Positions 16,556 to 24,886 of a stretch of DNA of 64,000 nucleotides are shown piece after piece. The DNA comes from Halothece sp. PCC 7418. Its GTDB lineage: Bacteria; Cyanobacteriota; Cyanobacteriia; Cyanobacteriales; Rubidibacteraceae. Positions within the stretch are counted from its first letter, which is position 1. Every line of letters begins with the position of its first letter. The DNA lies in assembly GCF_000317635.1 (NCBI RefSeq), contig NC_019779.1, positions 2,728,001-2,792,000 of the forward strand. Reading direction: 5' to 3'. Both the position numbers and the translations under genes were made by a program. The notes below the pieces were generated by a model. It was given only the letters and a program-made list of their open reading frames with translations. It was not told where the DNA came from and did not search any database.

Positions 16556-17146
16556 ATGGAAACTCAAAGCTACATTGCACAGTATTCTCCTGTTGTTTTA
16601 AGAAACTACTTTCGCCAGCAAATCTTCAACGATCGCGCGGGTTGGTTTCTCGAAGAATATAACCTTTCCACCACATTTCCTAGCATGAAAAAGAAAGGAT
16701 GGTGTCAGTATCCTGCTCAACCTGATTTTGTCTATGCTTATTTCCGCTTACTTGCGTTGGGGGCGGTTGTAACGCTACAAACCCTTCAGAATACCCAGCC
16801 TCAAACCTCTCTTTCCGTTGAAGATCAACGCCCTCTCCTCTGTTCACTGATGGAAAATGATATTCATCGGGTGATTGTACCAATTGCAATGACTGCTTGG
16901 TTAACACTTGATGAGTTCCGTTGGCATCATTTTATCCCGAATATTCCTACTGATCTAGACTATGGTTTAATTGGAAACTATCCAGAAGCAATCACCTGTT
17001 ACGCTGCATTTATGGGTGGCTTCAACCGTAGCGAAATCTTATCCCAGTTATCGCCAAAAACGATCGCGCACTGTGAAGAATTAGCAGCCCAAGAAGTTTC
17101 TAAACAAATCGGTATCAATTATCAACCGCTTGCTGTTTGTGGTTAG
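16556..17146 (+). CDS. Unrecognised 196-aa protein
   Basis: I do not recognise this protein. The ATG at 16556 has a good ribosome-binding site (GGAG about 5 nt upstream). The product is mostly helical, rich in Trp, Tyr and Leu, with no clear signal peptide (METQSYIAQYSPVVLRNYFR...). Helices around YAYFRLLALGAVVTLQTL and VIVPIAMTAWLTL are hydrophobic but broken by polar residues. Its sequence contains a HIP1-type site (GATCGCGCG), unlike the retron genes, so it probably belongs to the resident chromosome. It starts about 35 bp after the right-hand direct repeat. Confidence 0.7.
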   Translation: METQSYIAQYSPVVLRNYFRQQIFNDRAGWFLEEYNLSTTFPSMKKKGWCQYPAQPDFVYAYFRLLALGAVVTLQTLQNTQPQTSLSVEDQRPLLCSLMENDIHRVIVPIAMTAWLTLDEFRWHHFIPNIPTDLDYGLIGNYPEAITCYAAFMGGFNRSEILSQLSPKTIAHCEELAAQEVSKQIGINYQPLAVCG

Positions 17147-17213
17147 TCTTCCCGTCAGAATCAAAAAGAACAATAGAATGAAAGTAGGATGAAATTACCC
17201 GAAATTAACGCCT

Positions 17214-17924
17214 ATGCGTCGCCCGATCGCGCCAATAAAAGTAAAATGGGAAAAACTTCCCCCAGACTACACTCTCCCTGATGATCCCGTGGATAATATC
17301 GCTCAACCCCTCCTCGCTGAAGCCCTTAGCGACAGTTTAGATCTGGCTAGCTATTTGGGGGAAACCGCCTTTACTTGCACCAATTACGGCATCTGCGCGG
17401 TTGTGGATGGCAAAATTGTCGTCAAAGCTCCCGATTGGGCTTATGTGGCGCAAACATGGGTCTCTCGGGAAGCAATTGAAAGAAGCTACACCCCAAAATT
17501 AGAGGGCGAGATTCCAACCATTGTCATGGAATTTCTCTCCGAAACCGAGGGAACCGAATACTCCATTAAACCCACTTATCCCCCTGGAAAATGGTTTTTC
17601 TATGAACAAGTTTTACAAGTTCCTCACTATGTTATTTTTGAGATTGCCACAGGGAAATTAGAAGTTTATCAGTTAAACTCGTCTCAGGTTTATGACTTAC
17701 AACAACCTGATGATAAAGGGCGGTATTGGATTGCTGGATTAAACTTATATTTGGGCGTATGGGAAGGAACACACCGTAATCGTAGCGGTTACTGGTTGCG
17801 TTGGTGGAATGAACAGGAAGCGTTATTATTGTGGGGAACTGAGTTAGCTCAAAGAGAGCGCGATCGCGCTGAACGTCTTAAGGCTCAGTTGCGCTCATTG
17901 GGGATTGAACCTGAGGATAGTTAA
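17214..17924 (+). CDS. Uma2-family (DUF820) putative restriction-endonuclease-like protein
   Basis: Uma2 proteins are PD-(D/E)XK-fold proteins, greatly expanded in cyanobacteria and of unknown biological role. The 236-aa product has the family elements VKAPDWAYVAQ, the acidic strand PTIVMEFLSETEG, WFFYEQVLQVPHYVIFE and a final helical tail rich in Arg/Glu. The usual active-site arrangement (D, E, Lys/Tyr) seems present, though not in textbook spacing. It follows the unknown gene by 67 bp and precedes a kilobase without intact genes. Confidence 0.85.
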   Translation: MRRPIAPIKVKWEKLPPDYTLPDDPVDNIAQPLLAEALSDSLDLASYLGETAFTCTNYGICAVVDGKIVVKAPDWAYVAQTWVSREAIERSYTPKLEGEIPTIVMEFLSETEGTEYSIKPTYPPGKWFFYEQVLQVPHYVIFEIATGKLEVYQLNSSQVYDLQQPDDKGRYWIAGLNLYLGVWEGTHRNRSGYWLRWWNEQEALLLWGTELAQRERDRAERLKAQLRSLGIEPEDS

Positions 17925-18042
17925 AATTGAGTTCAGTTGGAGAAGTATTGAACCACTCCAGACATAGAGGATTCACCACAGGGGTCAATATTTGTGATCA
18001 ATTGCTCGAAAGGAGAGTGTAAAAAGGTGATTCAGCTACCAG

Positions 18043-18123
18043 TTACCAAATTTCTTTACCAATGGGATCACCCCAATCCATTTCTCCTTCAAAATCTTCT
18101 GGGGTTAACTCGTAGTAGGTAAA
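18043..18123 (-). pseudogene. C-terminal fragment of an unknown protein
   Basis: Read on the minus strand, 26 open codons encode FTYYELTPEDFEGEMDWG, continuing to a TAA stop after KEIW. The codons look natural, but an in-frame stop directly precedes the fragment and there is no start. It is probably the tail of a decayed gene; the family is not identified. Confidence 0.4.
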
Positions 18124-18160
18124 TTATTGTACATTTTTTGACTTAGCTTTACTTTTTAGT

Positions 18161-18195
18161 GGAAAGGGAAATGGGTCTTAGCCATTTCCCTTTCC
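18161..18195. repeat. 14-bp perfect-stem hairpin
   Basis: GGAAAGGGAAATGG pairs exactly with CCATTTCCCTTTCC around a 7-nt loop. There is no T-run on the plus side. It could be a transcription terminator, a small RNA stem or the end of a lost mobile element. Nothing nearby decides between these. Confidence 0.5.
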
Positions 18196-18562
18196 TAAAC
18201 GGCTTGCTTTCGCCAATCTGATTTCTCAGTAAAGTGTGCCTCGACAAACTTCTAATCGCTTTTTACATCTGTAACACGACCTTATAAAGCATCGGTACTT
18301 AGTTTAATTACAGACCACAGTAGCTAACGGCTGGCGTTCATCGAAAGGTGTGATCACGAAAAGAAGGTAGGTAGCCTTGTATTTTAGGACTTATACCTGA
18401 GTCTGCACGCTCGTACCTTTCTAGGTCAACAAAAATCGAACTATGTCAATTAATGTCTAGCTTTTAACGAGCGGTTACCCCTGTCAGTAAGTCGTCTAAG
18501 GTATATTTTTTCTTTCGTCTTGAGTTCTCCATTGATTAAAATTCAATGGATTCACTCTTGTT

Positions 18563-18724
18563 GTGACTCAATGGATTAAAATCACATTTCGTCACTTCCT
18601 TTCCCACACTCAAGAATGGGAGACAGACCTTGACGCTTGGTTAACCTTAGCTGTGTCCTTACCTGTTCAATTAGCCCGTTTGGGTTTTTCACCATTAAGT
18701 TTAGGGCTATTTTTAGAATCATAA
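18563..18724 (+). pseudogene. Unrecognised 53-codon open frame
   Basis: From a GTG at 18563 an open frame reads TQWIKITFRHFLSHTQEW..., ends ...SPLSLGLFLES, and runs into the solo TnpB-element end. It has no good ribosome-binding site. Two copies of CAATGGATTMA just upstream suggest a small duplication. It may be a fragment of a lost gene or chance. Confidence 0.25.
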
Positions 18725-18843
18725 CATAAAATGACACAAAAGGCTGAAGCCTTTAAGGGCCATTCATGAGGGGCTGTGTGCGGAGGTTTCCTCCGCACCT
18801 AGAAAGCCCCGTCCATCCGTTTCAAACGGATGGCTCTCTGACT
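18722..18843 (+). mobile_element. Solo, internally deleted copy of the TnpB-element end
   Basis: Starting near ATAACATAAAA, it joins what looks like the RHH promoter side to the last RHH codons (TGACACAAAAGGCTGAAGCC). Then come GGGGCT, the inner GTGCGGAGG/CCTCCGCAC hairpin, AGCCCC, GTC, the perfect palindrome 18813-18833 (half-site CCATCCGTTT) and CTCTCTGACT. It matches the minus-strand reading of 7527-7626, apart from loss of most of the RHH gene and tnpB and a different palindrome sequence. It is a non-autonomous (MITE- or PATE-like) derivative. Confidence 0.6.
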
Positions 18844-18903
18844 GTTTTCCTGTAGAATCGGAGGAACTAAACGCTTGATCCACTGTTTAATTGCTCTCAT
18901 CAT
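18844..18903 (-). pseudogene. N-terminal fragment of a gene cut by the solo element
   Basis: From the double ATG at 18903/18900, codons read MMRAIKQWIKRLVPPILQEN and then enter the solo element. The xxWIKRLVPPIL opening resembles the N-terminus of some cyanobacterial methyltransferase-like sugar/polysaccharide genes (from memory). The rest of the gene is not present in the following kilobase. Confidence 0.4.
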
Positions 18904-18932
18904 GGCTGGTAACACTGACTGTATTTGTATAT

Positions 18933-21900
18933 TTATGAAGAAACGGTAATTTGTGAGCCTTGATCCGTTTTCGTGACTTCAATGCGATGCTGGAAGGCTT
19001 CTTTGAATTCCCGCATATGGGTAACAGCCAGAATACAACAAAAATCGGGCGCGATCGCGTTGATGGCTGCAATTAAGCGTTCACAACCGTGACTATCCTG
19101 CGTTCCAAAGCCTTCATCCACAATGAGTAATTGTAAAGCGGTTCCTGCTCGTTGTGCTAACAGTTTGGCTAGGGCGAGACGAATCGCAAAATTAATCCGA
19201 AACCCTTCCCCACCCGAATAGGTTTCATAAGCCCTTGTTCCTTGGGCATCTGCAATAATAATATCAAGGGTATCAATGAGCTTGGTTTGCTTTTTGGATC
19301 GTCCTTTACTTGCTTTTTGAGTGAGGAATTGAACGTGCAATTGATTCCCTGTTAAACGGCTTAAGATTTGATTAGTTGTTGCTTCGAGTTGCGGTAAGAT
19401 ATTTTCGATCATGAGGGCTTGAATGCCATTTTTCCCGAAGGCTTGGGAGAGTTCTTTATAAACGGTTTCTTTTCGTTTTAAAGTTTTCAGTTTTTCTTTC
19501 GAGTCTTGGTATTTTGTTTTTAATTCTTCGAGATAGTTCAGTCGTTGTTCGAGTTTTCCTTTCTCTGATAAGTAACTGTCTAGTTGTTGACGTTGTTGCT
19601 GCGTTTTCTGTTCTAGCTGTTTAATTTCGGTGCGAACATCAGTCACTTTTTTAATCTCTTCATTCAGCGCGTCGAGTTGTTGCTGACAGTCTGCTTTTTC
19701 TTTTTCCCGACTTTGAAGGCGTTGATTAATTTCGGTTAATTCGGCTTGCTTTTGGGGAAACTCTGCTTTCGCTTGTTCGAGTTTCTGATAGTTGAGTTGA
19801 CTTTTTTGCGCCTCTTGGACTTGAGTAATAACTTCATTGTGGCGCGATCGCGCATAGCCTAAGTCTTCAATTTCTTGATCAATTGTTTGTAATTGTTCAC
19901 TAAAACTTGTTTCCATTTCTGTAATTTGTTCTTGAATTTTAGTCCGCGATTGTTCTAACTCGGGCTTACGCTGATTAATTTTTTCAACTTCTTTTTTTGC
20001 ATCTGCGAGTTGTTCTGCTTTGCGGTCTGCGTAGCGTAAACTATCCACTTTTTCTCGCGCGATCGCGTGGGTTTTCTCATCATAATTTATCTCTGCTAAT
20101 CGCTGTTCAATATTTTGCAATTCTGCTTGCTTTTCTTGAGCATACGTTTCCTGATCTAATATCTCTTGAATGTCTCGTTTCTCGCGATTTAAATTAGAAA
20201 TTTTCTCATGGATATTACAAACATCCTCATCAAAGTAAGACTCTAACTGTCCCCGACGGGCGACTAATTCATCATGTTCCGCTAATTCTTGAGTCAAGGT
20301 TTCATATTCTTGACTGTAATGATCTAATTCACGTTTTGACTTTGCTAAATCTTCCCAAACTGTTGCTTTTTCGGCTTCAATGGATTGATATTCTTGTTGG
20401 GTTTTATGAGTCACTCGTTGTTTATGTTCGTCATCCAGAGGGCGTTCACATAACGGACAATTCGCTTCTGGATTTTGTAATAACTCTAATTTTTTAACTA
20501 AGTCTTCTAATTGTTTCTCATAAGTTTTTTCCGTTTGTTGGAGTCTCGCTTGTAATTCTTGTTGCTTTTGTCGCTTTTCTTGTAGTCGTTGCGAATAGGT
20601 TTCTTTTTTCTCCAGTTCTTTTAATCGGTCAATAATTGAATTATATTCTTTTTCTCGTTCTGGAAATTGCGCTAACTCGGCTTGTAATTCTTTTAAGTTA
20701 CTTTCGATTTGTTCTAGACGGGCTTTTTTGCGTTCTCCTTCCCGATCAACTTCCAATTGCAACGTTTGGCGACGCTGCATCAAGGGTGACACTTCTTGTT
20801 GCAGTTGATCCAGTTCTTTTAAGCGTTCTCGGGCTGCATTCAGTTTCGCAACTTCTTCCTTAATTTCATCGGCTTTTTGGAGTGTTTTTTGTGCCGATTC
20901 TTCTTGTGCAGTTAAGTTTTCCAGTTCGGTTTCGATGCGCTGTTTTTGGAGTTTGAAATCATTGATTTGCTTTTGCTGCTGTTCTTTAATTTGCTGCGAT
21001 CGCTGCGTTAAGTCTTGATAGGTTTCAAACTTCTTAGCAAGACTTTCTTGTTCTTTTTGTAAATCGAGATAGGTTTGATAGGCTTGCTTAATTTCTGTTT
21101 CTCGTTCTAACAGTTGATTGAGTTCTGAGAGACTTTGCTGAATTTTTTGCTGTTCTTGGGTTAGTTTTTGATAATCTTGCGCGATCGTTTGATATTGTTG
21201 GTTATACCAATCAATTTGTTCCTGTTTAGTTTTGCGCTGAGAATCTAAGGTTTGTAGTCTTTGTAATTCTGTTTGATCGGCTTCTTGTTTTTCTTGTAAT
21301 GCTTGATACTTCGCTTCAACTTCTGCTAATGATTGCGCGATCGTTGTTTTTTGTTCTAACTCTTTTTCCGTTGGGGCTAGCGTTTGTTCTAACTGTTCAC
21401 TTTGTCCTTTTAATTTCCGAGAAATATCTTTGGCTTCTTCCGATAAATCTTGATACTGATCGAGTTTGAGTAATTCCGCTAACAGTTTCTTGCGTTCTGT
21501 CGGGGAACGCTGCATAAATTCATCCGCGCGACCTTGACGTAAATAAGCAGAATTAATAAACGTATCGTAGTCGAGTTTTAGCAACTCATTAATCTTTTTT
21601 TGTGTTGCTTTCACTCCTTTTGCAGTTAACGATTGAAACTGATTTTGATGTTGAACTTGTAATTCTAAAGATGCGCTTTGTCCGCGACGACGACCTCGTA
21701 AAACCCGATAGGTGTCCCCATTACATTGAAAGCGAAAATCCACTTGTACTTCTTTTGCAGTAGAATTAATCACATCTTCATCCGAAGTAGTGCGCGTTTT
21801 TCCCCATAACGCCCAAGTAATGGCTTCGAGAAGGGAAGATTTTCCTGCACCATTCGCCCCACAAATACAAGCGGTATGCAATCCTGTAAAGTCTAGCGTC

Positions 21901-21950
21901 GCTTGTTGATAACTGAGAAAGTTAGAGAGTATCAGTTGTTGTGGAATCAT
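18933..21950 (-). CDS. sbcC: SbcC/Rad50-type exonuclease ATPase subunit
   Basis: ATPase half of the SbcCD (Mre11-Rad50-like) nuclease that cleaves hairpins and DNA ends. The 1005-aa protein has the N-terminal P-loop GANGAGKSSLLEA, about 800 residues of coiled coil rich in Gln/Glu/Lys, a zinc hook CPLCERPLDD near residue 497 at the coil tip, and a C-terminal SGGEGFRINFAIRLALAKLL signature with Walker B LLIVDEGFGTQD. The ATG at 21950 gives the canonical MIPQQLILSNFLSY opening. No sbcD is visible next to it. Confidence 0.95.
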   Translation of the reverse strand: MIPQQLILSNFLSYQQATLDFTGLHTACICGANGAGKSSLLEAITWALWGKTRTTSDEDVINSTAKEVQVDFRFQCNGDTYRVLRGRRRGQSASLELQVQHQNQFQSLTAKGVKATQKKINELLKLDYDTFINSAYLRQGRADEFMQRSPTERKKLLAELLKLDQYQDLSEEAKDISRKLKGQSEQLEQTLAPTEKELEQKTTIAQSLAEVEAKYQALQEKQEADQTELQRLQTLDSQRKTKQEQIDWYNQQYQTIAQDYQKLTQEQQKIQQSLSELNQLLERETEIKQAYQTYLDLQKEQESLAKKFETYQDLTQRSQQIKEQQQKQINDFKLQKQRIETELENLTAQEESAQKTLQKADEIKEEVAKLNAARERLKELDQLQQEVSPLMQRRQTLQLEVDREGERKKARLEQIESNLKELQAELAQFPEREKEYNSIIDRLKELEKKETYSQRLQEKRQKQQELQARLQQTEKTYEKQLEDLVKKLELLQNPEANCPLCERPLDDEHKQRVTHKTQQEYQSIEAEKATVWEDLAKSKRELDHYSQEYETLTQELAEHDELVARRGQLESYFDEDVCNIHEKISNLNREKRDIQEILDQETYAQEKQAELQNIEQRLAEINYDEKTHAIAREKVDSLRYADRKAEQLADAKKEVEKINQRKPELEQSRTKIQEQITEMETSFSEQLQTIDQEIEDLGYARSRHNEVITQVQEAQKSQLNYQKLEQAKAEFPQKQAELTEINQRLQSREKEKADCQQQLDALNEEIKKVTDVRTEIKQLEQKTQQQRQQLDSYLSEKGKLEQRLNYLEELKTKYQDSKEKLKTLKRKETVYKELSQAFGKNGIQALMIENILPQLEATTNQILSRLTGNQLHVQFLTQKASKGRSKKQTKLIDTLDIIIADAQGTRAYETYSGGEGFRINFAIRLALAKLLAQRAGTALQLLIVDEGFGTQDSHGCERLIAAINAIAPDFCCILAVTHMREFKEAFQHRIEVTKTDQGSQITVSS

Positions 21951-22018
21951 GGATATTGCGTTAGGAAAAAATCGAGTGATGGAACTTTATTTTCGGATCG
22001 TAGATTGTAGTAGATCGT

Positions 22019-22456
22019 AGGTTGGGTTAGTGATAGCGTAACCCAACCTAGTTGGTTCTTTGTTCTTCGGTCGTGGTTCAGCGAACTAATTGATCAATGA
22101 ACCATGAACTACGAAGGAATTAGATGTTGGGTTCGTTACCAAGGGCCCAACCTACAGAGTTTTTTTCAGTCAATCATGGGTGAGGGTGAACAAATAACAA
22201 ATAAAGCCCTTACCAAATCTTAATCTGAAATTGGTAGGTTGGGCTAGCGTGATAGCGTAACCCAACCTAGTTGGTTCTTTGTTCTTCGGTCGTTGTTCAG
22301 CGAACTAATTGATCAATGAACCATGAACCACGAAGGAATTAGATGTTGGGTTTCGTTGCCTCAACCCAACCTACAGAGTTTTTTTCAGTCAATCATGGGT
22401 GAGGGTGAACAAATAACAAATAAAGCCCTTACCAAATCTTAATCTGAAATTGGTAG
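22019..22456. repeat. Tandem duplication of a 219-bp noncoding unit
   Basis: Two consecutive copies, offset by 219 bp, run from about 22019-22237 and 22238-22456 with only scattered differences. Each contains a TTGGGTTA...TAACCCAA stem (perfect 12-bp stem at 22018-22050 in copy 1), the string TTCTTTGTTCTTCGGTCG, and the end TCAATCATGGGTGAGGGTGA. Related TTGGGTT/AACCCAA hairpins occur at 42765-42795. No ORF of note lies inside. This explains most of the 545-bp gap between sbcC and hemA. Confidence 0.85.
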
Positions 22457-22495
22457 GGCTTGACAACTCCATATTTAATTTTTGGGAGATTTCAC

Positions 22496-23782
22496 TTAAC
22501 CATATTGTTCTTCCGGGTCAAGATTAAACAACCGTTGTAATGATTGAACGGTACGACGACGCATTTCAATATCTTGTTGCGCCCGCAGTTCCACCATCGG
22601 TTCATGGAGGATTTTATTGACAATTCCGCGAGTGAGCGCTTCAATGACTTCTTGATGTTTTTCTGCAAACTCAGTTCCGAGACGAGAGAGGGCTTTTTCT
22701 AATTCTTGTTCGCGGATGGTTTCGACTTTTTCCCGCAGACAGCTAATGGTGGGAACGGTTTCGAGGGAACGCCACCACACTTCAAAGGATTCCACTTCTT
22801 CATCTAATAAGGCTTCGGCTTCTTGCGCCATTTGGCGACGACTCGCGGTATTTTTGGCGACCACTTGCTTCAAGTCATCGACGTTATAGCTATGTAAATG
22901 GTCTAATTCTTTGACATCACTGGCGATATTGAGGGGAACTGAGATATCAAATAATAAAAGAGACCGTTCTGGATCTAAATGTTGTTCAAGTTTCGCGCGA
23001 TCTAAAATCGGTTCACTGGCTGCGGTACTGGTAAAGACTAGGTGAGATTCACTAATCACGGTCATCATTTCTTCAATGGGATGCAGTTGTAGTTCTACCT
23101 CAGTAAACTGTTTGGCAAGATCCGCAGCCCGTTTCTGAGACCGGTTCACAATCGCAATGTTAGTTGCGCCTTTTGCAACCAGATGCTGCACTAACAACCG
23201 CGCCATTTTACCTGCGCCAATAATCGTACAGTGATACTCCTGTAAATCATTGACTTTACTTTGGGCGAGTTCGACGGCTGCGGAACTAATGGACATCGCA
23301 CCCGTTCCCAAATTGGTATTGCTACGGACTCGTTTTCCAGCAGAAAGGGCTTGTTTGAAAAGCCGATCGAGCAATCTGCCAATTCCTTGATGTTTTTGCG
23401 CCAATTTATGGGCGTGTTTCACCTGCGATAGGATTTGTCCTTCTCCTAAAACTAAGCTGTCTAAGCCCGCAGCAACCCGCATCAGGTGACGCAGGGCATC
23501 TTGATGGAGGAGAATAAACAGGTGGCGACGCAGTTGGGAAATGGGGTAAGCGCTACGTTCCGATAAGAATTGTGTAATTTCGTGAACCCCTTGTTCTGCG
23601 TCGGTGATGACGGCATAAATTTCTAAGCGATTACAAGTGCTGAGGATGGAAATCTCCTCAATGTGGGGAAGTTGGCACAAGTGCGCGATCGCGCCTTCAA
23701 TGGCATGATCTTGAATACTTAATTTTTCTCGCACCGCTACGGGTGCAGTTTTGTGACTTAAACCGACAACTACAATGTTCAT
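22496..23782 (-). CDS. hemA: Glutamyl-tRNA reductase
   Basis: Reduces glutamyl-tRNA(Glu) to glutamate-1-semialdehyde with NADPH, the first step of tetrapyrrole (chlorophyll, haem, bilin) synthesis. I use the internal ATG at 23782 (428 aa), which gives the family start [15 protein letters not shown]; the open frame continues about 40 codons upstream without similarity. The catalytic-Cys segment [12 protein letters not shown], the [13 protein letters not shown] motif, the NADP-binding [10 protein letters not shown] and the C-terminal dimerisation helices are present. A 200-bp upstream gap shows no obvious regulatory motif. Confidence 0.96.
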   Translation of the reverse strand: MNIVVVGLSHKTAPVAVREKLSIQDHAIEGAIAHLCQLPHIEEISILSTCNRLEIYAVITDAEQGVHEITQFLSERSAYPISQLRRHLFILLHQDALRHLMRVAAGLDSLVLGEGQILSQVKHAHKLAQKHQGIGRLLDRLFKQALSAGKRVRSNTNLGTGAMSISSAAVELAQSKVNDLQEYHCTIIGAGKMARLLVQHLVAKGATNIAIVNRSQKRAADLAKQFTEVELQLHPIEEMMTVISESHLVFTSTAASEPILDRAKLEQHLDPERSLLLFDISVPLNIASDVKELDHLHSYNVDDLKQVVAKNTASRRQMAQEAEALLDEEVESFEVWWRSLETVPTISCLREKVETIREQELEKALSRLGTEFAEKHQEVIEALTRGIVNKILHEPMVELRAQQDIEMRRRTVQSLQRLFNLDPEEQYG

Positions 23783-23985
23783 GTGTTCTCCCGAGGATAT
23801 CTTCTTCTTCGCGTCAGTCAAAAAAAATTTATGGAGTCTAAGGCAACTCCTCTCTATCTTTTGCAATTTATACGGAATTGTGTCCCAAAAGATAGATTTT
23901 GAAAACAAACTTTGTAAAATTATTTAAATTCGTTCTTGGTTCGTGGTTATTTGTTCTTTGGGGTAAGGAACATAGAGTTGACGGG

Positions 23986-24237
23986 TCACTGGTAATCACG
24001 TTTGCTGCTGGCTAACTGTCCGTGAATATTAACGCAGTACGGAACAAAATAAGTCAGGATTGCAGAATACCAACGATTACGAGTCATTTTCCCTTGTACT
24101 AAGGCAGAACCATGGTTGATTACAAATAGGAGGGTACCAATGATGAGCGCAACCCGTAGCGCAGTCGGGGCTAATTTTGGGTTGGTGAGGGCTTGCAAGA
24201 ATTCTAGAACAGATTTCATGAGGTTAAACGTAGTCAT
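23986..24237 (-). CDS. nrtS: NrtS-like nitrate/nitrite transport protein
   Basis: A small membrane protein with two hydrophobic helices (LAPTALRVALIIGTLLFVINHGSALV and WYSAILTYFVPYCVNIHG). The NHGSALVQGKMTRxRW string is diagnostic of NrtS, a low-affinity nitrate/nitrite transporter described in marine cyanobacteria. I use the ATG at 24237 (83 aa); a longer frame adds 15 unlikely residues. The start lies 1 bp beyond the stop of the toxin gene upstream, so the three genes probably share a transcript. Confidence 0.8.
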   Translation of the reverse strand: MTTFNLMKSVLEFLQALTNPKLAPTALRVALIIGTLLFVINHGSALVQGKMTRNRWYSAILTYFVPYCVNIHGQLASSKRDYQ

Positions 24238-24238
24238 A

Positions 24239-24508
24239 TTACAACCGTTTGAGAAATTCATCATATTCGGAATGTGTCCCAATCCAAAACCAATAAATAT
24301 GATTTTCTTTTAAAAGTCCAAGTGCTCGGTAATTTAGGCTGATACGTATTGAATAGATGGGTTGTCGTTGACTAACTCGTTTGAATTGAAGACTATTATG
24401 ATAAGGATTAGAACGCCAGAGAACATAAGTCTTTCTTGCTTGTTCCTGAACTGATGTTGGTAATCCGCCAAGTTTCTTCCGAAATGCCTTAGTTATACTC
24501 GATTCCAT
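24239..24508 (-). CDS. RelE/ParE-like toxin
   Basis: An 89-aa basic protein with the RelE fold pattern: helix FRKKLGGLPTSVQEQARKTYVLWRSNP, then NSLQFKRVSQRQPIYSIRISLNYRALGLL and IYWFWIGTHSEYDEFLKRL. Family members are mRNA interferases or gyrase poisons held in check by a neighbouring antitoxin. It starts 9 bp after the antitoxin stop and ends 1 bp before nrtS. Confidence 0.8.
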   Translation of the reverse strand: MESSITKAFRKKLGGLPTSVQEQARKTYVLWRSNPYHNSLQFKRVSQRQPIYSIRISLNYRALGLLKENHIYWFWIGTHSEYDEFLKRL

Positions 24509-24517
24509 AGAAAAGAT

Positions 24518-24778
24518 TTAGAGATCAGACACTTCATCTAAAGGTATAGTCTCTCCCGAAGCAATTTCTTGAAGTACCATTTCTGCCATCTGATCCCATT
24601 GCTGATCGGTAGTTAATTCAAATTTTGATTGCCAACTCGCTTCATCTTCCATCTCTGCTAAAAGACGAGAGGCGATTGCATCTTGCACATCATTCGGTAA
24701 GGTTTTTATCTGCTCGATCGCTTGTTCAAGTAGCTGGGTCATGGTTGTAGTCAGTGTTTTATCGTGCTCCTCCATCAT
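24518..24778 (-). CDS. Antitoxin of the RelE-like pair
   Basis: An 86-aa acidic helical protein (LEQAIEQIKTLPNDVQDAIASRLLAEMEDEASW) of the type that precedes RelE-like toxins in cyanobacteria, likely binding both the toxin and the promoter. The start is uncertain: ATG 24778, or an internal ATG at 24742 (MTQLLEQ). The order antitoxin-toxin with 9-bp spacing is typical. Confidence 0.75.
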   Translation of the reverse strand: MMEEHDKTLTTTMTQLLEQAIEQIKTLPNDVQDAIASRLLAEMEDEASWQSKFELTTDQQWDQMAEMVLQEIASGETIPLDEVSDL

Positions 24779-24886
24779 TGTATCTATTTGCTTAGAATCT
24801 CTTGATTATGAATTATCACAAGGAAAATAACTCATGCTTAAAATAGAGGTCTGAATCGTGATGTTTTAATGGTCTGAGAAGAAAAA

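Larger units (their letters stand above)
17925..18932. other. Kilobase of gene remnants with no intact gene
   Basis: No convincing complete gene lies here. I see a C-terminal coding fragment (18043-18123 minus), a 14-bp hairpin (18161-18195), a short ORF of unknown origin (18563-18724 plus), a solo copy of the TnpB-element end (18722-18843) and the first codons of a broken gene (18844-18903 minus). The stretch 18240-18500 has scattered short open frames broken by stops. It has low HIP1 density and could hide an unrecognised structured RNA. Confidence 0.7.

Noticed and set aside
18240-18500. Known RNA gene (tmRNA, 6S, SRP or RNase P RNA)
   Set aside because: I could not match the conserved cores of any of these by eye, so no RNA gene is called.
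23783-23908. Longer hemA start at 23908
   Set aside because: The upstream residues do not match the family, and [15 protein letters not shown] is the normal N-terminus.
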